From NCBI GenBank assembly GCA_029961685.1, contig JARWKL010000008.1, forward strand, positions 9,860,501-9,924,500: a stretch of 64,000 nt of DNA, written 5' to 3'. The stretch's first letter is position 1. Each line of letters opens with the position of its first letter. The stretch is from Aristolochia californica. Lineage: Eukaryota > Streptophyta > Magnoliopsida > Piperales > Aristolochiaceae. The notes below the pieces were generated by a model. That model searched no databases and was not told the DNA's origin. It saw only the letters and a program-made list of their open reading frames with translations. The position numbers and the translations under genes are program-made. This document shows positions 46,683 to 57,800 of the stretch, in pieces.

Positions 46683-48134
46683 TCAATGCTGTTGTGGTGA
46701 AGTAGTGAGACGCTGCTCAAGAAGATACTTGAGGCTGCAATGATCAGTGCGAATAAAAAAAGAACGTCCCCATAGATAAGGGCACCAATGCTGTATAGCT
46801 TTCGCCAATCCGATCAATTCCCTCTCATAAGCTGCCAACTTGTGGTGGTGTTGGCCCAGTTGACGGCTAAAATAAGCAATCGGGTGGCCCTGTTGGTGTA
46901 ACACTGCGCCAGTACCGCCCTCCAAAGCATCACATTCCACTACAAACGACTCCTCAAAGTCGTGGCGCTGCAAAACTGGGGCTGATGATAAGGCGTCTTT
47001 CAATTGCTGAAAGGAATGAGCTGCTGTCTCTGACCTGGTAAAAGCATTTTTCTTGAGGAGATTGTTGAGCGGAGCTGCAAGCTGGCAAGAGCTACGAATA
47101 AATTTTCTATAATATCCAGCTAGGCCCAAAAATCCTCTTAAGTCTGTAATAGATGTAGGAATAGGCCAATCTGTGACCGCCTGTATCTTACTCTAGTCTA
47201 CCTTCACCCCCGTTGCTGAAATAACATGGCCCAAATATGCCACTTCTGATGTGCCCATAGAACATTTTGACCGATTTAAAACCAAATGATGTGAACATAT
47301 AAGAGAAAATACCTGGTGAAGGTGCTGAAGATGTTCTTCCCAGCTGTTGCTATAGACCAAAATATCGTCAAAAAATACCAATACATATTTTCTCAAGAGA
47401 GAGGAAAATACCTCATTCATGAGGGCCTGGAAGGTGGAAGGCGCATTTGACAGACCAAATGGCATTACGAGGAATTCAAAATGGCCGTGATGCGTGCGAA
47501 ACGCTGTTTTCTCCACATCTGATGGATGAACTCGGATTTGATGAAAGCCAGATTTCAAATCGAGTTTAGTAAAAATAGTAGCTCCATGTAGCTTGTCTAA
47601 CAGCTCGTCCACCATTGGAATAGGAAATTTATCTTTAATCGTATGGGCATTGAGTTGTCGGTAATCCACATAGAACCTCCATGACTTATCATGCTTGCGG
47701 ACTAGTAATACCGGTGAAGAAAAAGGAGACCTGCTGGGCTGAATAATACCCTATGCTAACATCTGCTGGCACTGCCTTTCAATCTCATCCTTCTGTAAGT
47801 GAGGGTAATGATATGGACGCACCACTACCGGCTCGGTACCCGTTTTCAAACGGATACGGTGATCACAGTGCCTAAGTGGCAGTAAGGCAGTAGGGTCTTG
47901 AAAGATATCTTCAAATTCTGTAAGTAAGTGAGATAACTTACATGTGTTTGTGGATTGGACCTGGGCAACCTGTAGTGCGCTGGTGAGTGGTGCTTGTGTG
48001 CCATGCAATATAATCTGATGTTGGTCCTCTATAAAAGACATGGTCAGAGCTTGGAAATCCCATAGTATTGGTCCCAACAATTGTAGCCATTTAATTCCTA
48101 GTACCAAATCGAATCCTGATAGTGGAATCACCAA
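46683..48134 (-). pseudogene. Element D reverse transcriptase and RNase H
   Basis: [40 protein letters not shown] and [12 protein letters not shown] are intact, unlike A, B and C. RNase H ([35 protein letters not shown]) is long, with a Ser-to-Leu change in the usual CDAS. In-frame stops near 47750, 47190 and 46680 interrupt it. Confidence 0.92.
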
Positions 48135-48480
48135 AAAATCTGCAACAAATGCATATCCCTCAATATCAAAGTGTGTGGCTGGTGATATGCCTACACTAGT
48201 AATTTTAGCCCCATTGGCTACTGATACAGAAAGACCAGTCTGTTGCTGTACTACTAACCCAAGTTGTTCTGCCGCCTACTGACTGATGAAATTATGTGTA
48301 TTGCCCGAGTCAACTAAAGCCAGTAACTGTAAATGATGTAATTGGGCTTTAACCTGCATTGTGCTTGAACTGCGTAGACCAGTCATAGCATGAAGGGAAA
48401 TCTCTGGACCTTCTTGGTCAGTTTCCACAATTTCCTCCTCTGGTGGTATTTCTTCTCCATCCTCCCACAAACATATACTG
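48135..48480 (-). pseudogene. Element D protease
   Basis: LLALVDSGNTHNFISQ retains DSG. A stop follows at 48283, interrupting the frame towards the flap region. Confidence 0.88.
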
Positions 48481-49606
48481 AATAATCATTTACAGTGGTG
48501 TCCAATGACATACTATTCATCACAGTTAAAACAGAGGCCCTTGGCCTTTCTCTGGTCCATTTCCTGTCTAGTAAGTTTTTTGAAGTAAGGAGCAGGTGGA
48601 GCCGAATTAGAGATGTCTGGGTGTGGGCTACACTGTCTCTAAATCTTGGAGGTCCATAGGAAGGGTTTGGTGCTAAGGCATTGTGCCTCCCTGGCCAAGC
48701 TGGGTTTCTGACCAGTGACTCCTTTAGAACACGCTGCTTGTGCTCAATTGCCCTGGCTAAATTCATAGCGTGGTCTAAATCTGTAGGAGCATGTAATTCA
48801 ACTTCTAATCGCAGAACTTCTGTCAAACCAGCAGTAAAAATATGAACATACTGTGTGTGGCTAACAAACTGGTTTGCTCGGGCTAACCTTTCCTGGAAGG
48901 TCTTTTGGTACACCTCTAGTGTTCCAGTTTGTTTGTAATTGATTAATTCTCCCAATGGATTGCTACTAGCTGGAGGACCAAATCTCATCATGCAAGACTG
49001 TCTAAAAGTTGCCCAATCCTGAACCACTTGGTCATTTCGGAATTGGTGGTACCACAAAAGCGCTTCTTCGAGCATGTGGTAGGCGGCCAAATACACTTTC
49101 TCATCCGTAGGTGTTTTTTGATGATAAAAGAACTGATCACACTTGGCTAACCAAATCAAAGGGTCCTTAGACCCATCATACGTAGGAAAGTCAAGTTTTA
49201 AATACCTGGGCACAGTGTTTGGTCCTTGAACGGCATGCCCCAGGTGGGGATGGTGTTGACGCATTGGTGGTTGTGGGGGAGGTGGTGAGTGGAATTGATG
49301 GTGGTCGGCCGGTAGAGAGTAGGCAGCTGGTGGTTGGGCTCGTGTATCATGGTCCTCTTGTCACCGGAGGAGAGCTTGGATGGCAGCATCCATTGATTTT
49401 ATTGCCGCACGCAAATCAGAGGTTGTTTGACGCACCTCTTCCAGGGCATGAGCCTAGTTATCTGTCCTCTACCTAGTATCTTCCACTAACTGTCTCAAAT
49501 CGCTAGGGGAAGAGGAATCCCCAAGGGTGGACCTGTCTGATACCAAGATGTTAGGTTCTTCCCTGGCCATGGATCGAGTCACCCTTCTTTCCTCTCTTCC
49601 CTCCAT
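48481..49606 (-). pseudogene. Element D gag
   Basis: The Met at 49606 lies in the 5' LTR (MEGREERRVTRSMAREEPN), and the frame crosses the LTR end and PBS (ILVSDRSTLGD). An extended upstream frame in the LTR starts at 49666. The core Gag is long (48383-49264; WLAKCDQFFYHQKTP, RFGPPASSNPLGELINYKQ), with a frameshift near 48620 and a stop near 49470. Confidence 0.9.
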
Positions 49607-49993
49607 GGATGATCTTGATGTTGGAAGAGAATTCTTGTTTCTTGAACGAGTAATGGTGGAACTCAATTAGAACGAAGGAGCTTCGGAGGAAGCTCAACCT
49701 TGAACCTCAAGGGGAGAAATCCGACCTAGACCTCTGAGGGAGAATCTGACCTATAAAATATAATTTTCTCAATACTTGCCTCTCTTCTCCTTCACGTCCC
49801 CTTAAATAGGGTTGAGGACGAAAATACAAAGATGACCCATAGGTCAAGTGGTTCACGCCACATTACACTGAACCAACCCAAAGTAAACCAAACCAAATAA
49901 AGTAAACCAAACCGAAATGAAATTACATGAAAAGTAAATTGACATAATTTAATTCCCAGGCCTATGGATAACTCGTGATGCTATGGAGTCCAT
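49549..49993 (-). repeat. Element D 5' LTR
   Basis: 445 bp, TGTTAGGTTCTTCCC to GGAGTCCAT, lacking the final AACA of its partner. Confidence 0.92.
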
Positions 49994-50133
49994 CCATTCA
50001 AGGTCTCAATACCGATATGAACCTTAGAGAACCTCTCCTCCAAGTCAGCAAATCTTTTCTCATTATCTACATTGCCTTTGCGGATAGCTTCAAGCAATTC
50101 ATGGCTGCTGATATCTGTGGGGTTACCCTGCTT
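49994..50133 (-). pseudogene. Element C gag, N-terminal coiled-coil segment
   Basis: Minus strand from 50133: QGNPTDISSHELLEAIRKGN, then DNEKRFADLEERFSKVHIGI. A short heptad-like N-terminal Gag segment, continuous with the Gag at 44667 if element D is removed. Upstream it runs into GTATCAAAGCAGG, a decayed primer-binding site. Confidence 0.65.
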
Positions 50134-50458
50134 TGATACTAGCCAATACTACCCAAAAGACCGGCCTATTAGGAGCGGAAGGCATAGGTACTTAACCCTA
50201 GGACCATAACAATACACCCCGCCCGCCCAAGCAGACGACCACGACGGCAATAACACAACAATGAGAGCCGGGTCAGGATCCCATAATCCCTTACAGCCCA
50301 ATGCTAGGGGAGCGCGGTCCTCCTGCACACGCGGGGACTCGAATGCGGGATGTAGAACCTGGCTCTGATACCAAATGTTAAGCACCTAGCCAATACTACC
50401 CAAAAGACCGGCCTTTTAGGAGCGGAAGGCATAGGTACTTAACCCCAAGACCATAACA
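50134..50458 (-). mobile_element. TRIM-like miniature LTR element
   Basis: Two short terminal repeats (50134-50211, 78 bp; 50376-50458, 83 bp) share AGCCAATACTACCCAAAAGA and AGGAGCGGAAGGCATAGGTA. Between them are 164 bp without coding capacity. The PBS is a perfect TGGTATCAGAGCC (minus, 50373-50361), and a G-rich polypurine tract (GGGCGGGCGGGG) adjoins the other repeat. The left repeat lacks its last bases where it meets element C. Confidence 0.88.
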
Positions 50459-50640
50459 GAAATGTTCCTTGATGTGCAATTGCTATCTGCTAGTGTGACA
50501 TTACCTTGGTATGCAAATATTGTAAATTATTTGGTTATTAATATGTTACCTCCTGGTTTGTCTAGGGCTCAAAGAGATAAGGTCAAGAGTGATGCCAAAT
50601 ACTATGTGTGGGATGACCCATAATTACGGAAGCATTGAGT
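50459..50640 (+). pseudogene. Element F integrase N-terminal stub
   Basis: FLDVQLLSASVTLPWYANIV, then LPPGLSRAQRDKVKSDAKYY and VWDDP followed by a TAA. This is the start of the Athila integrase zinc region. The rest of integrase is missing, because a GGGAGGCAACCCAAG motif typical of the post-pol region follows within 40 bp. Confidence 0.88.
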
Positions 50641-51219
50641 CGAGACAATGACAATAAACAAAAGGCATTGCTTGGGAGGCAACCCAAGAGGAGTTCCTTC
50701 CTTTTTCTGTTTATTTTCGCATTTATATTTTGGTTATTTGTGCCTTCTCTTTATATTTCACCTTACGTTGATTACAATGTAAGTTATAAATGTGGGGGAG
50801 GGGATTTAGGTTGTGTTTCAATTCAGTTTTTTTTTAAATAATAATAATAATACTAATTACAAAAAAAATTCTTTGTTTTTTGTGGTTTTAATGATTTTTG
50901 GTTGTGTATGTCTTGAGAAAGATTAAATTAGGCTCTTCAAAGATTCATAATATGATTGAATAAGTAATCTTCCAACTGAGAATGAATTAGTCTAGTTATT
51001 TTCTTTGAGGACGGTAGTGAGTAACTTTGGTAGACAACAGCCGGTGAGATTTTGAGCCTTTAGACTGACACATCCATATCAGTCTCACTATTTTCTTTCA
51101 TGAGAGGCAATCTTCCATGGATTTGTTTCTCTTGAACTTGCCTTGTTTCTCTTTGAGGTCACATTGACACATGCATGCATGAACATGATTAAGCCCTCTT
51201 TGTTATAAGCTACATAAGC
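50641..51219 (+). other. Element F 3' untranslated region, part 1
   Basis: Non-coding post-pol sequence typical of Athila-like elements. No env-like frame. Confidence 0.6.
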
Positions 51220-51647
51220 TGTTGAATTTATGAAAAATTGAAATACTTCATTGACATCAATAAATTGTTGTAATCAGAGTACATGAACCTCAATTAAAAT
51301 AGAGGAAGGTAGTAGAGTCCAATTACAATAAAACTACCCTTGTCCCAATTACACCCAAACTCTAGCACTTAAAGATAAGTCCTAACATAATTAATAACTC
51401 AATATAGAAACATAACTCAAACTAAAACTCTTCTTGGTCGTGATAAAAGAAAGATACTTTTGTGAGTCCTTCTTGATCTTCCAACTGATGTGATAAGGAT
51501 GCCAGCTCATGGTAATCATTGTGGGTCCTACTTCTTATGGGCTTGGGCCCATCTTGTGGGTCTTCCTTGGTCGTGTGGCCCATCTTATAATAATCATAGA
51601 TATGTGGGTCTTCCTTGGTCGTGTGGGCTTGAGCTTATCTTCCAACA
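51220..51647 (-). repeat. Element E 3' LTR
   Basis: 428 bp. On minus it starts TGTTGGAAGATAAGCTC and holds repeated CACACGACCAAGGAAGACC motifs. Confidence 0.93.
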
Positions 51648-53477
51648 CTCCCCCTCAAGCTGGGGGTGAGAGAACAACATAAACTCCCATCTTGCTGCAA
51701 ATGATGTATAAAATATTTTTGTATAAAATGGCACATGTTCCAATATGCCTTCGTCTTCCAACATTCCCCCTCACATTGTTGTGTCCTTCCATGAGGCCCT
51801 GCGGCATTATAAGTGAGAGTAAAAATCACTCCTAGCCGGTAAGCCATTGCTTCCTACTCTAGTCTTAATGCTGGATGTAGGGCACACTCCGCTGCTATCG
51901 GTAGTGTGTCTATCGGCATTGCTTTGAAGTGTCCACCACCGTGTCCCTCCACAGGACAACGACTCTCAAGTGGTAGGAGACATAAAAGCCATTATAGGGC
52001 GGGAGGTGGGTTAACTTAGATGTAATAATAAGTTCCTCCGTCATGGACTTCCAACCACAAATATTTTTTATCTTTTTGATGGGGATGAAGTTCCTCTGTC
52101 ATGGACTTCCAACCACAAATAATTTTGATCTTTTTGACGGGGTAAAATAAATGATGACATGAGGCTACCTCTTCTTGAATAATTATGTCCCCAAAGAGAC
52201 ATAATAACAACAACTGTATATAACACGTCCATCTTCCAACACATATAACACGAACAAAATAATAAACTTTTTAAAAGAACCCATGAAATAATCTGATATA
52301 AAAATTTCTTCATTGATGCACAAGCTTCATCTTTTGTGCTCCCCCCTTCTTGAATATTTTGGTCACATAAACTTATCCTCAATATAAGGAAATAAAATAC
52401 CTCTTTCTTGTATTTCTTGTACTTCTCCTCCTCAAGCTGGGAGGTAATGGCAGTGACCCCAGCTTGAACCAAATATCATTGATGTAGCAATATACCCAAA
52501 TAACAGAGAAGTATAAATAAGCCCTCAAACCAGGGAGAAGTGAGAGATTTTTCTGATATATCAAATCAAAAAGTGACGCAAAATAATTGGCATAAATTCG
52601 GATTTTTCAATACAACAGAATTCCAGCATGACCTTTGATTCTTCCAATACAAATATATCTTTAAATATAGATCAGATTGACATAAAATTTTCTCTTTCTG
52701 AAAGTAGAATTAAATAAATTTAATCCAAGTATAACTTAAATTCATCAAATATAATTATCAGAAGATAAATAATCTGATATATTTCGGTTTCTGTCATTTG
52801 GCCAAATTAAGTTCTGTTTCTCATGTTTTTCCAGAACGACCATTGACTATTCCAAGATCAATATATCCTTATAAAAAAATCATACCTAGAATTGGTTGAA
52901 TAGGTCATAACATAGACTTACATATCTTTCTCTTGATATATAATTATCCATATAAAGTCTCTTTATTGATAGCTTAAAATACCTCGGAAGTTGAGGGTTT
53001 TTGGTGCCGCTCGAACCTCTTTTTCAATCTGACCTTTGCTGGTTCAAATATCGATTTCTCTTTGTACATAACTCAGATAAAAAAATGGTTGAATAGTTAA
53101 AATAATAGACTTACAAATATTTATTTTGATATATATTTCTTCATATAAAGTCTAGTTCTTGATAGCAAAAAATACCTCGGAATCTGAAGATTTTTGCTAC
53201 TGCTCGAACCTTTTTGCAATCTGACCTTCACTCATTTAAATATCGATATCTCATTGTAGATAACTCTGATTGGAACAAATTATTCTTATTTGGAAATTAG
53301 ACTCAAATATCTTTCCACCAATATATAATGTTCAATATGAAAAACTACGTATAGAGGTAAAGGGACAGAGAAAACAAATAACTACGAACCTAGACCTAGG
53401 GTTTAGGGTTTATAAAAAAGGATCACATTACCTCCGTGAGTTGACCAAGTCAACTCACAGAACCTGCTATGATAATA

Positions 53478-53891
53478 TGTTGAATTTATGAAAAATTGAA
53501 ATACTTCATTGACATCAATAACATGAACTTCTATTTATAATAGAGGAAGGTAATAGAGTCCAATTACAATAAACTACCCTTGTCCCAATTACACCCAAAC
53601 TCTAACACTTAAAGATAAGTCCTAACAAAATTAAAGAACTTAATATAGAAACATAACTCAAACTAAAACTCTTCTTGGTCGTGACCCTAAGATAAAGATA
53701 CTTTTGTGAGTCCTTCTTGATCTTCCAACTGATGTGATAAGGATGCCAGCTCATGGTAATCATTGTGAGTCCTACTTCTTATGGGCTTGGGCCCATCTTG
53801 TGGGTCTTCCTTGGTCGTGTGACCCATCTTATAATAATCATAGATATGTGGGCCTTCCTTGGTCGTGTGGGCTTGAGCTTATCTTCTAACA
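53478..53891 (-). repeat. Element E 5' LTR
   Basis: 414 bp, nearly identical to the 3' LTR apart from a short indel around 51265-51290. Confidence 0.93.
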
Positions 53892-54809
53892 TAAGCCAAA
53901 TTGCCTATCTTGTAATTAATTTTTTCCCTTTTGTTGAACCCCTTTGAGATTTATTGGTTTTTTTCTCTGTGAATCCACCTTACAATGTTTAAATTTGAGA
54001 AAAAAAGAAAAAAAAAACTTTACCCAAGCCATAGAGCTAGTGGAGCATTGTTCATCATTATGGTTCGTATGGGTGTTAGTGTGGGGGTGTCTAGATTTGT
54101 GGTATGGCTATGACTGGTGGAATGGAACATGTTTTCATCCTAAATTCATGAGTTCCATTGTTAGTAAAAAAAAAATGTGAAGAGAAAAAGAAAAGAAGAA
54201 AGGAAGTGATGGAGGGAATGGCTTTTAAAGTTAAAAACTATCCGTGGTCATAATTCTTCCTAAAATTCCAAGAAAGGGGTCTAATTATATGAGATATATA
54301 CAAATTGAAGAAGATGTTGAGTGGAATGATTGCTTTCACATGTCAAATATATTCGAGCTTAAGTTTATTCATTTTTGCTCGACTGGTTTCGATGGATTTT
54401 GAGCTACATTCCCAAATATTTCCCACCTTGATCCTAAACCCCGTTACAACCCTTGAAAAGTCCTTATGATTTGTTTTATGCATGTGATCTGAGTGGTGGA
54501 GAATGAGAAGATATGCAAGCCTATGGTAGATCATTTTCATCGGAATGAATTTGAGAGAAATACATACCCTTCAAACACATGAGAGTCGAGTGTTTATTCT
54601 GTGAGGGTCTACTTATTTAGTTTACTCCATCTTTGAATGAAAATACTTACTAAGTAATTGTAATTTTTTTAAGAATATTTATTCATGATATGTTATGATT
54701 TTGGAAGAGCTTGGTTGTTCTTTGTTGATTGCATTACAACCTTGGTATTTTTGGGAAAGTGAATTTGAGTTTTGCCCGAGGACGAGCAGAAGCTAAGTGT
54801 GGGGGAATT
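53892..54809 (+). other. Element F 3' untranslated region, part 2
   Basis: Non-coding. Ends in the polypurine tract AAGTGTGGGGGAATT beside the 3' LTR. Confidence 0.65.
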
Positions 54810-56068
54810 TGATGAGAATGAAAAATGTCATATTTTTATCCCTTAATTCTTAGGATTTTATAATTATTTGTTTCCTAAATATACTCATTATTTTTATATT
54901 TTGATTTAGGGTGCAAATGGAAGCGATAAGTGCAAAACGAAGTTAATTGGGTGATTCTGGACAGTTTTGACACTGCTTCGTAATATGGAAATAACTCTAT
55001 AATCCGATCTCTGATGGAGATGATTCAAGATGATATGGAATTACAAGAAAATTTTCTACAAATTTTATTTTTTGAATTTTGAGCAAGACGGGCTTCATCC
55101 AGGTCGAAACAGGGCTTGAAGTCACGACATGTGCATTGTGACCCAGACCGGATGCACAAAAAGAAAAACCCTAAACCGGGAGAAAGAAGGGGAATAAAAG
55201 GAGAAAAGGAGTTCGGCACCCCTGACCTCATTTTCTCTTCTCCAGCTTTTCCTCTCTCTTTTTTCTAGTTTTTTCCATGAAATTTCTTCATGGCCCTGCG
55301 TGGCTAAATTTTCAGACTTGGTCAAAGGAAACTGAAGCCTCGGTATCAATACAACTGTGAAATCTGATTTATTTTCATCGTTCAATTTATGTTTTGAGTA
55401 TCCGATGTTCTTCTGAAATTTTCTTTCATGGTTGTCTCGTTTAATCCCTAGGAGGCCTACTAGTTTATTACTCATTCCAATCTACTGCTAGTTTAGATGT
55501 CAAATCTGTAATTTTTTTATCTCTCTAACCTGTGAAGCAATAGAGATTTGATGATTTGTTGTGTCAGGAATTATTAAATCTTGAGAAGAACGCTAGACTA
55601 AATTAGATGCAGCTGCTTGTGCTTGTGTTGTTTAGCTTCAGTGATCTCTCTCTTTCTTAAGGTTGCTGCTAGATTAAACCTTTAGCACCTGTCTTGGGTT
55701 GTTTAGTAGTTAGGGTTAATTGGATCACTTTTTTTTCTAATTAACTACGAAAGGAGAGATAGGGAGATAGTTCCAACGGTGAATATTCAAGTGCGAATTG
55801 ATATATGCTTGCATCAATGATCAGTTGTGGAATTCTGATGGTGGATGTTGACTTAGACCAATGTTTGTTCTTTTAATTTATTTTGATTATTTTAATTTGA
55901 ATTGTTTCTAAGTTGTTGTTATTTTAAAAGTGTTTTCATTATACTCAAACCCCCCATGAAGCATAAAATTAGACTAATCACTCTTCGTGGGATCGATCCT
56001 TACTCGCACTACTACATATATTTTTAGGAGTATAGGTTTTATTTTTGGTTGCCTATGATAGCACACCA
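54810..56068 (+). repeat. Element F 3' LTR
   Basis: 1259 bp, TGATGAGAATG to AGCACACCA. Longer than the 5' LTR by about 300 bp. Confidence 0.92.
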
Positions 56069-56175
56069 ATATGTCACATCCTATCCTATGTGTCAACGTA
56101 ACGAGGTTGAACACTTAAGTCCAGCAGGTCTTCTGTAGCTTCTTGCAATTCCTACACAAGTCTGGGCCAATATTT
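56069..56175 (+). pseudogene. Element G integrase, piece 2
   Basis: Starts with the F target duplication ATATG. It then reads CQRNEVEHLSPAGLL, a stop, and IPTQVWANI. It aligns with element C (CQRNKLDHLSPTGLL, PTQVWADI). It is cut by element H; the next residues are at 62763. Confidence 0.85.
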
Positions 56176-56579
56176 TGTTATGGACTCCATAGCATCAAGA
56201 GTGGCGAAACGGAGAAGAGAATAGATGGAGTAAACTTGTATTTCAGTACCTTAGGGGTTTAATTGTAATTTGAAGTTCAATAAGGGTCTAGTTTTAATTA
56301 TAGAACCTTTGATGTTTTTCCTGATCTATTTAGGGTGTCAAGTGACTGAAGGAAAGACAAGAATTGATCAATTAGCTTAGGGGGGGTTAGTCAACTTGAA
56401 GGACAAGATGATCTTCAACCACATAACGCCCTTCTCCACTTGAAGTCGTTAGTGGAGCGCAGATGAAGCTTCATCTCGATGCAGGGGATGAAGGGGCCCT
56501 TCATCTCCACGGTTTAATTTCAATCATGTGGAAGAAGGCCCATTTTGATCTTCTTCCAATTGAAGGACGGGCGACGCCC

Positions 56580-57142
56580 TCGGCCTCGCTCTCTCTCCTC
56601 GCACCCCCCCCCCCCCCCCCCCCCCCCCCCCCATCGCGCGTCGTTTTTTCTTTTTTCTTCCTCTCGCCCGCACTCCCTTTCCTCTCTCGTCTCCCTGCGC
56701 CCCCGACATTGTTCTCGGCCTTTGTCTCCCTGCGTCCCCGACGTTGATCTCGGCCACTATCTCAGTTCCCTCTCGTCTCCGGCTTCAACTCTCGGTCTTC
56801 TCTCGGCCTCGCCCTCTCTGTCGCACCCCCTCTCTCGTCTCCGTGACTCCCTCTCTTCTCTCGGACAAGCTCTCTCTCGCTTCTCTCTCTCTATTCCCTC
56901 CCGACCTCCCTTTCTTCTCTGTCTTCTCCCTCTCTTCTCCCTTTCGGCCTCCCACTTTCTTATCTCTCTGGCTAGTCTCGATTAGGCATCGATTTCACCC
57001 TTCGGCTTCGGATTTCCCCCTTCGATTTCACCCTTCGGCATCACCCTTTGGCTTCGGATTTCCCCCTTTGGCTTCACCCTTCGGCTTCGGATTTCCCCTT
57101 CGATTTCACCCTTCGGCTTCGGATTTCCCCAAATTTCAGAAG
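56580..57142 (+). repeat. Pyrimidine-rich leader of the Harbinger
   Basis: Contains a C29 run (56604-56632), a CT-rich stretch to 56990 and five or so TTCGGCTTCGGATTTCCCC-type units (56998-57130). It ends CAGAAG/GTATGC, a good splice donor. Probably a 5' UTR exon. Pro/Ser-rich open frames here (56463-57178) are translation artefacts. Confidence 0.7.
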
Positions 57143-57229
57143 GTATGCCTAAACCTGAATTTTTTTTCATTAAATTAGTGTTTTATTTGATTTAAATTTA
57201 TTTTCAGTGCGTAATTGGGGGTTATTTGT

Positions 57230-57800
57230 GCATTATTTTGGGATTTAGGGTTACGGTTTAGGGTTTATGGTATTTTAGGGATTAGGGTTTAGGGTTTAGT
57301 GCGTAATTAGGGTTTATGGTTAAGGGTATTTTAGGGATTAGGGTTTTAAAGGTTTAGGGGGTTTAGGGTTTTTAAGCTATAAGGTTTTTTGGGTTTAGGG
57401 TTTGGAATTAGGGTGTAGGGTTTAGGGATTTTAATGTATTAAGTCCTGGAATTAGTGTTTAGGGTTTAGAGTTTAGTAGGTGATAGGGTTTAGGGTTTGA
57501 TGGTTTAGTTTTTTGTTTTATGGTTTGTGTTTCGGGTAAGGTTTAGGCTAGGGGTTTATGGTATTTTAGGGATTATAATTTTTAAGGTTTAGGGGGGTTT
57601 ATGGTTTTTAAGGTTTAGGGGGGTTTATGGTTTTTAAGTTTTAGTGGGGTTTATGGTTTTTAAGGTTTTGGGGGTTTTGTGTTTTTAAGCTCTAGGGTTT
57701 TTTAGGTTTTTTTTGGGGGGGTGGCGGGGGGGGTTGGGGTTTAGGGTTTTGGGCTTTTAAGGTATTAAGTTCTGGAATTAGTGTTTAGGGGTTTTTAGTC
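57230..57800. repeat. Telomere-like TTTAGGG-type tract
   Basis: Dozens of imperfect TTTAGGG/TTAGGGTTT units within the presumed leader intron of the Harbinger. A second block is at 58110-58330 because of the tandem duplication. Confidence 0.85.

Larger units (their letters stand above)
44668..49993 (-). mobile_element. Element D: best-preserved chromodomain Ty3/gypsy of the A/B/D family
   Basis: About 5326 bp inside element C gag. LTRs at 44668-45115 and 49549-49993 are very similar (roughly 2-3 percent different by eye), the youngest pair of this family here. The 5' LTR lacks its last AACA, and no TSD can be recognised. PBS TGGTATCAGA at 49536-49545 and a polypurine tract beside a 16-bp C run at about 45117-45140 (plus strand). 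Confidence 0.93.
39153..50458 (-). mobile_element. Element C: chromodomain Ty3/gypsy with a TRIM in place of its 5' LTR, hosting D
   Basis: On the left is an 818-bp LTR (39153-39970). The protein order on the minus strand is Gag, zinc knuckle, protease, reverse transcriptase, RNase H, integrase, chromodomain. On the right, where the 5' LTR should be, lies a TRIM-like mini-element (50134-50458). GAAAC (39148-39152) and GAAAT (50459-50463) bracket the whole block, a 4-of-5 TSD match. Different family from A, B and D. Confidence 0.8.
51220..53891 (-). mobile_element. Element E: non-autonomous LTR retrotransposon
   Basis: 2672 bp with LTRs at 51220-51647 and 53478-53891 and a perfect TAAGC duplication (51215-51219 and 53892-53896). 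A G-rich polypurine tract lies at about 51648-51665 and a decayed PBS (ATTATCATAGCAGG) at 53463-53476, both read on minus. The 1.8-kb interior encodes no Gag or Pol domain. Tandem repeats occupy much of it: about 58 bp x 2 at 52030-52143 and about 190 bp x 2 at 52890-53275. Probably mobilised by an autonomous copia relative. Confidence 0.92.
30064..56068 (+). mobile_element. Element F: Athila-type Ty3/gypsy, internally deleted, hosting B, C and E
   Basis: LTRs at 30064-31024 and 54810-56068 are bounded by a perfect ATATG duplication (30059-30063 and 56069-56073). The PBS (TTTTGGCACCGTTG) is Athila-like. Removing the three nested insertions leaves about 6.7 kb, short for Athila. Gag and protease regions are present. 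Reverse transcriptase, RNase H and nearly all integrase are absent. No env-like gene is seen. Confidence 0.93.

Noticed and set aside
50134..50458. Cassandra-type TRIM carrying 5S rRNA sequence
   Set aside because: No 5S internal promoter motifs were recognised in the short terminal repeats.
51220..53891. Captured host gene in element E
   Set aside because: The longest frame (52068-52472, minus) has no recognisable domain and spans the 58-bp tandem duplication.
56463..57178. Pro/Ser-rich open frames of 94-146 residues
   Set aside because: Translation of the pyrimidine leader and the C29 run of the Harbinger. No start context or homology.
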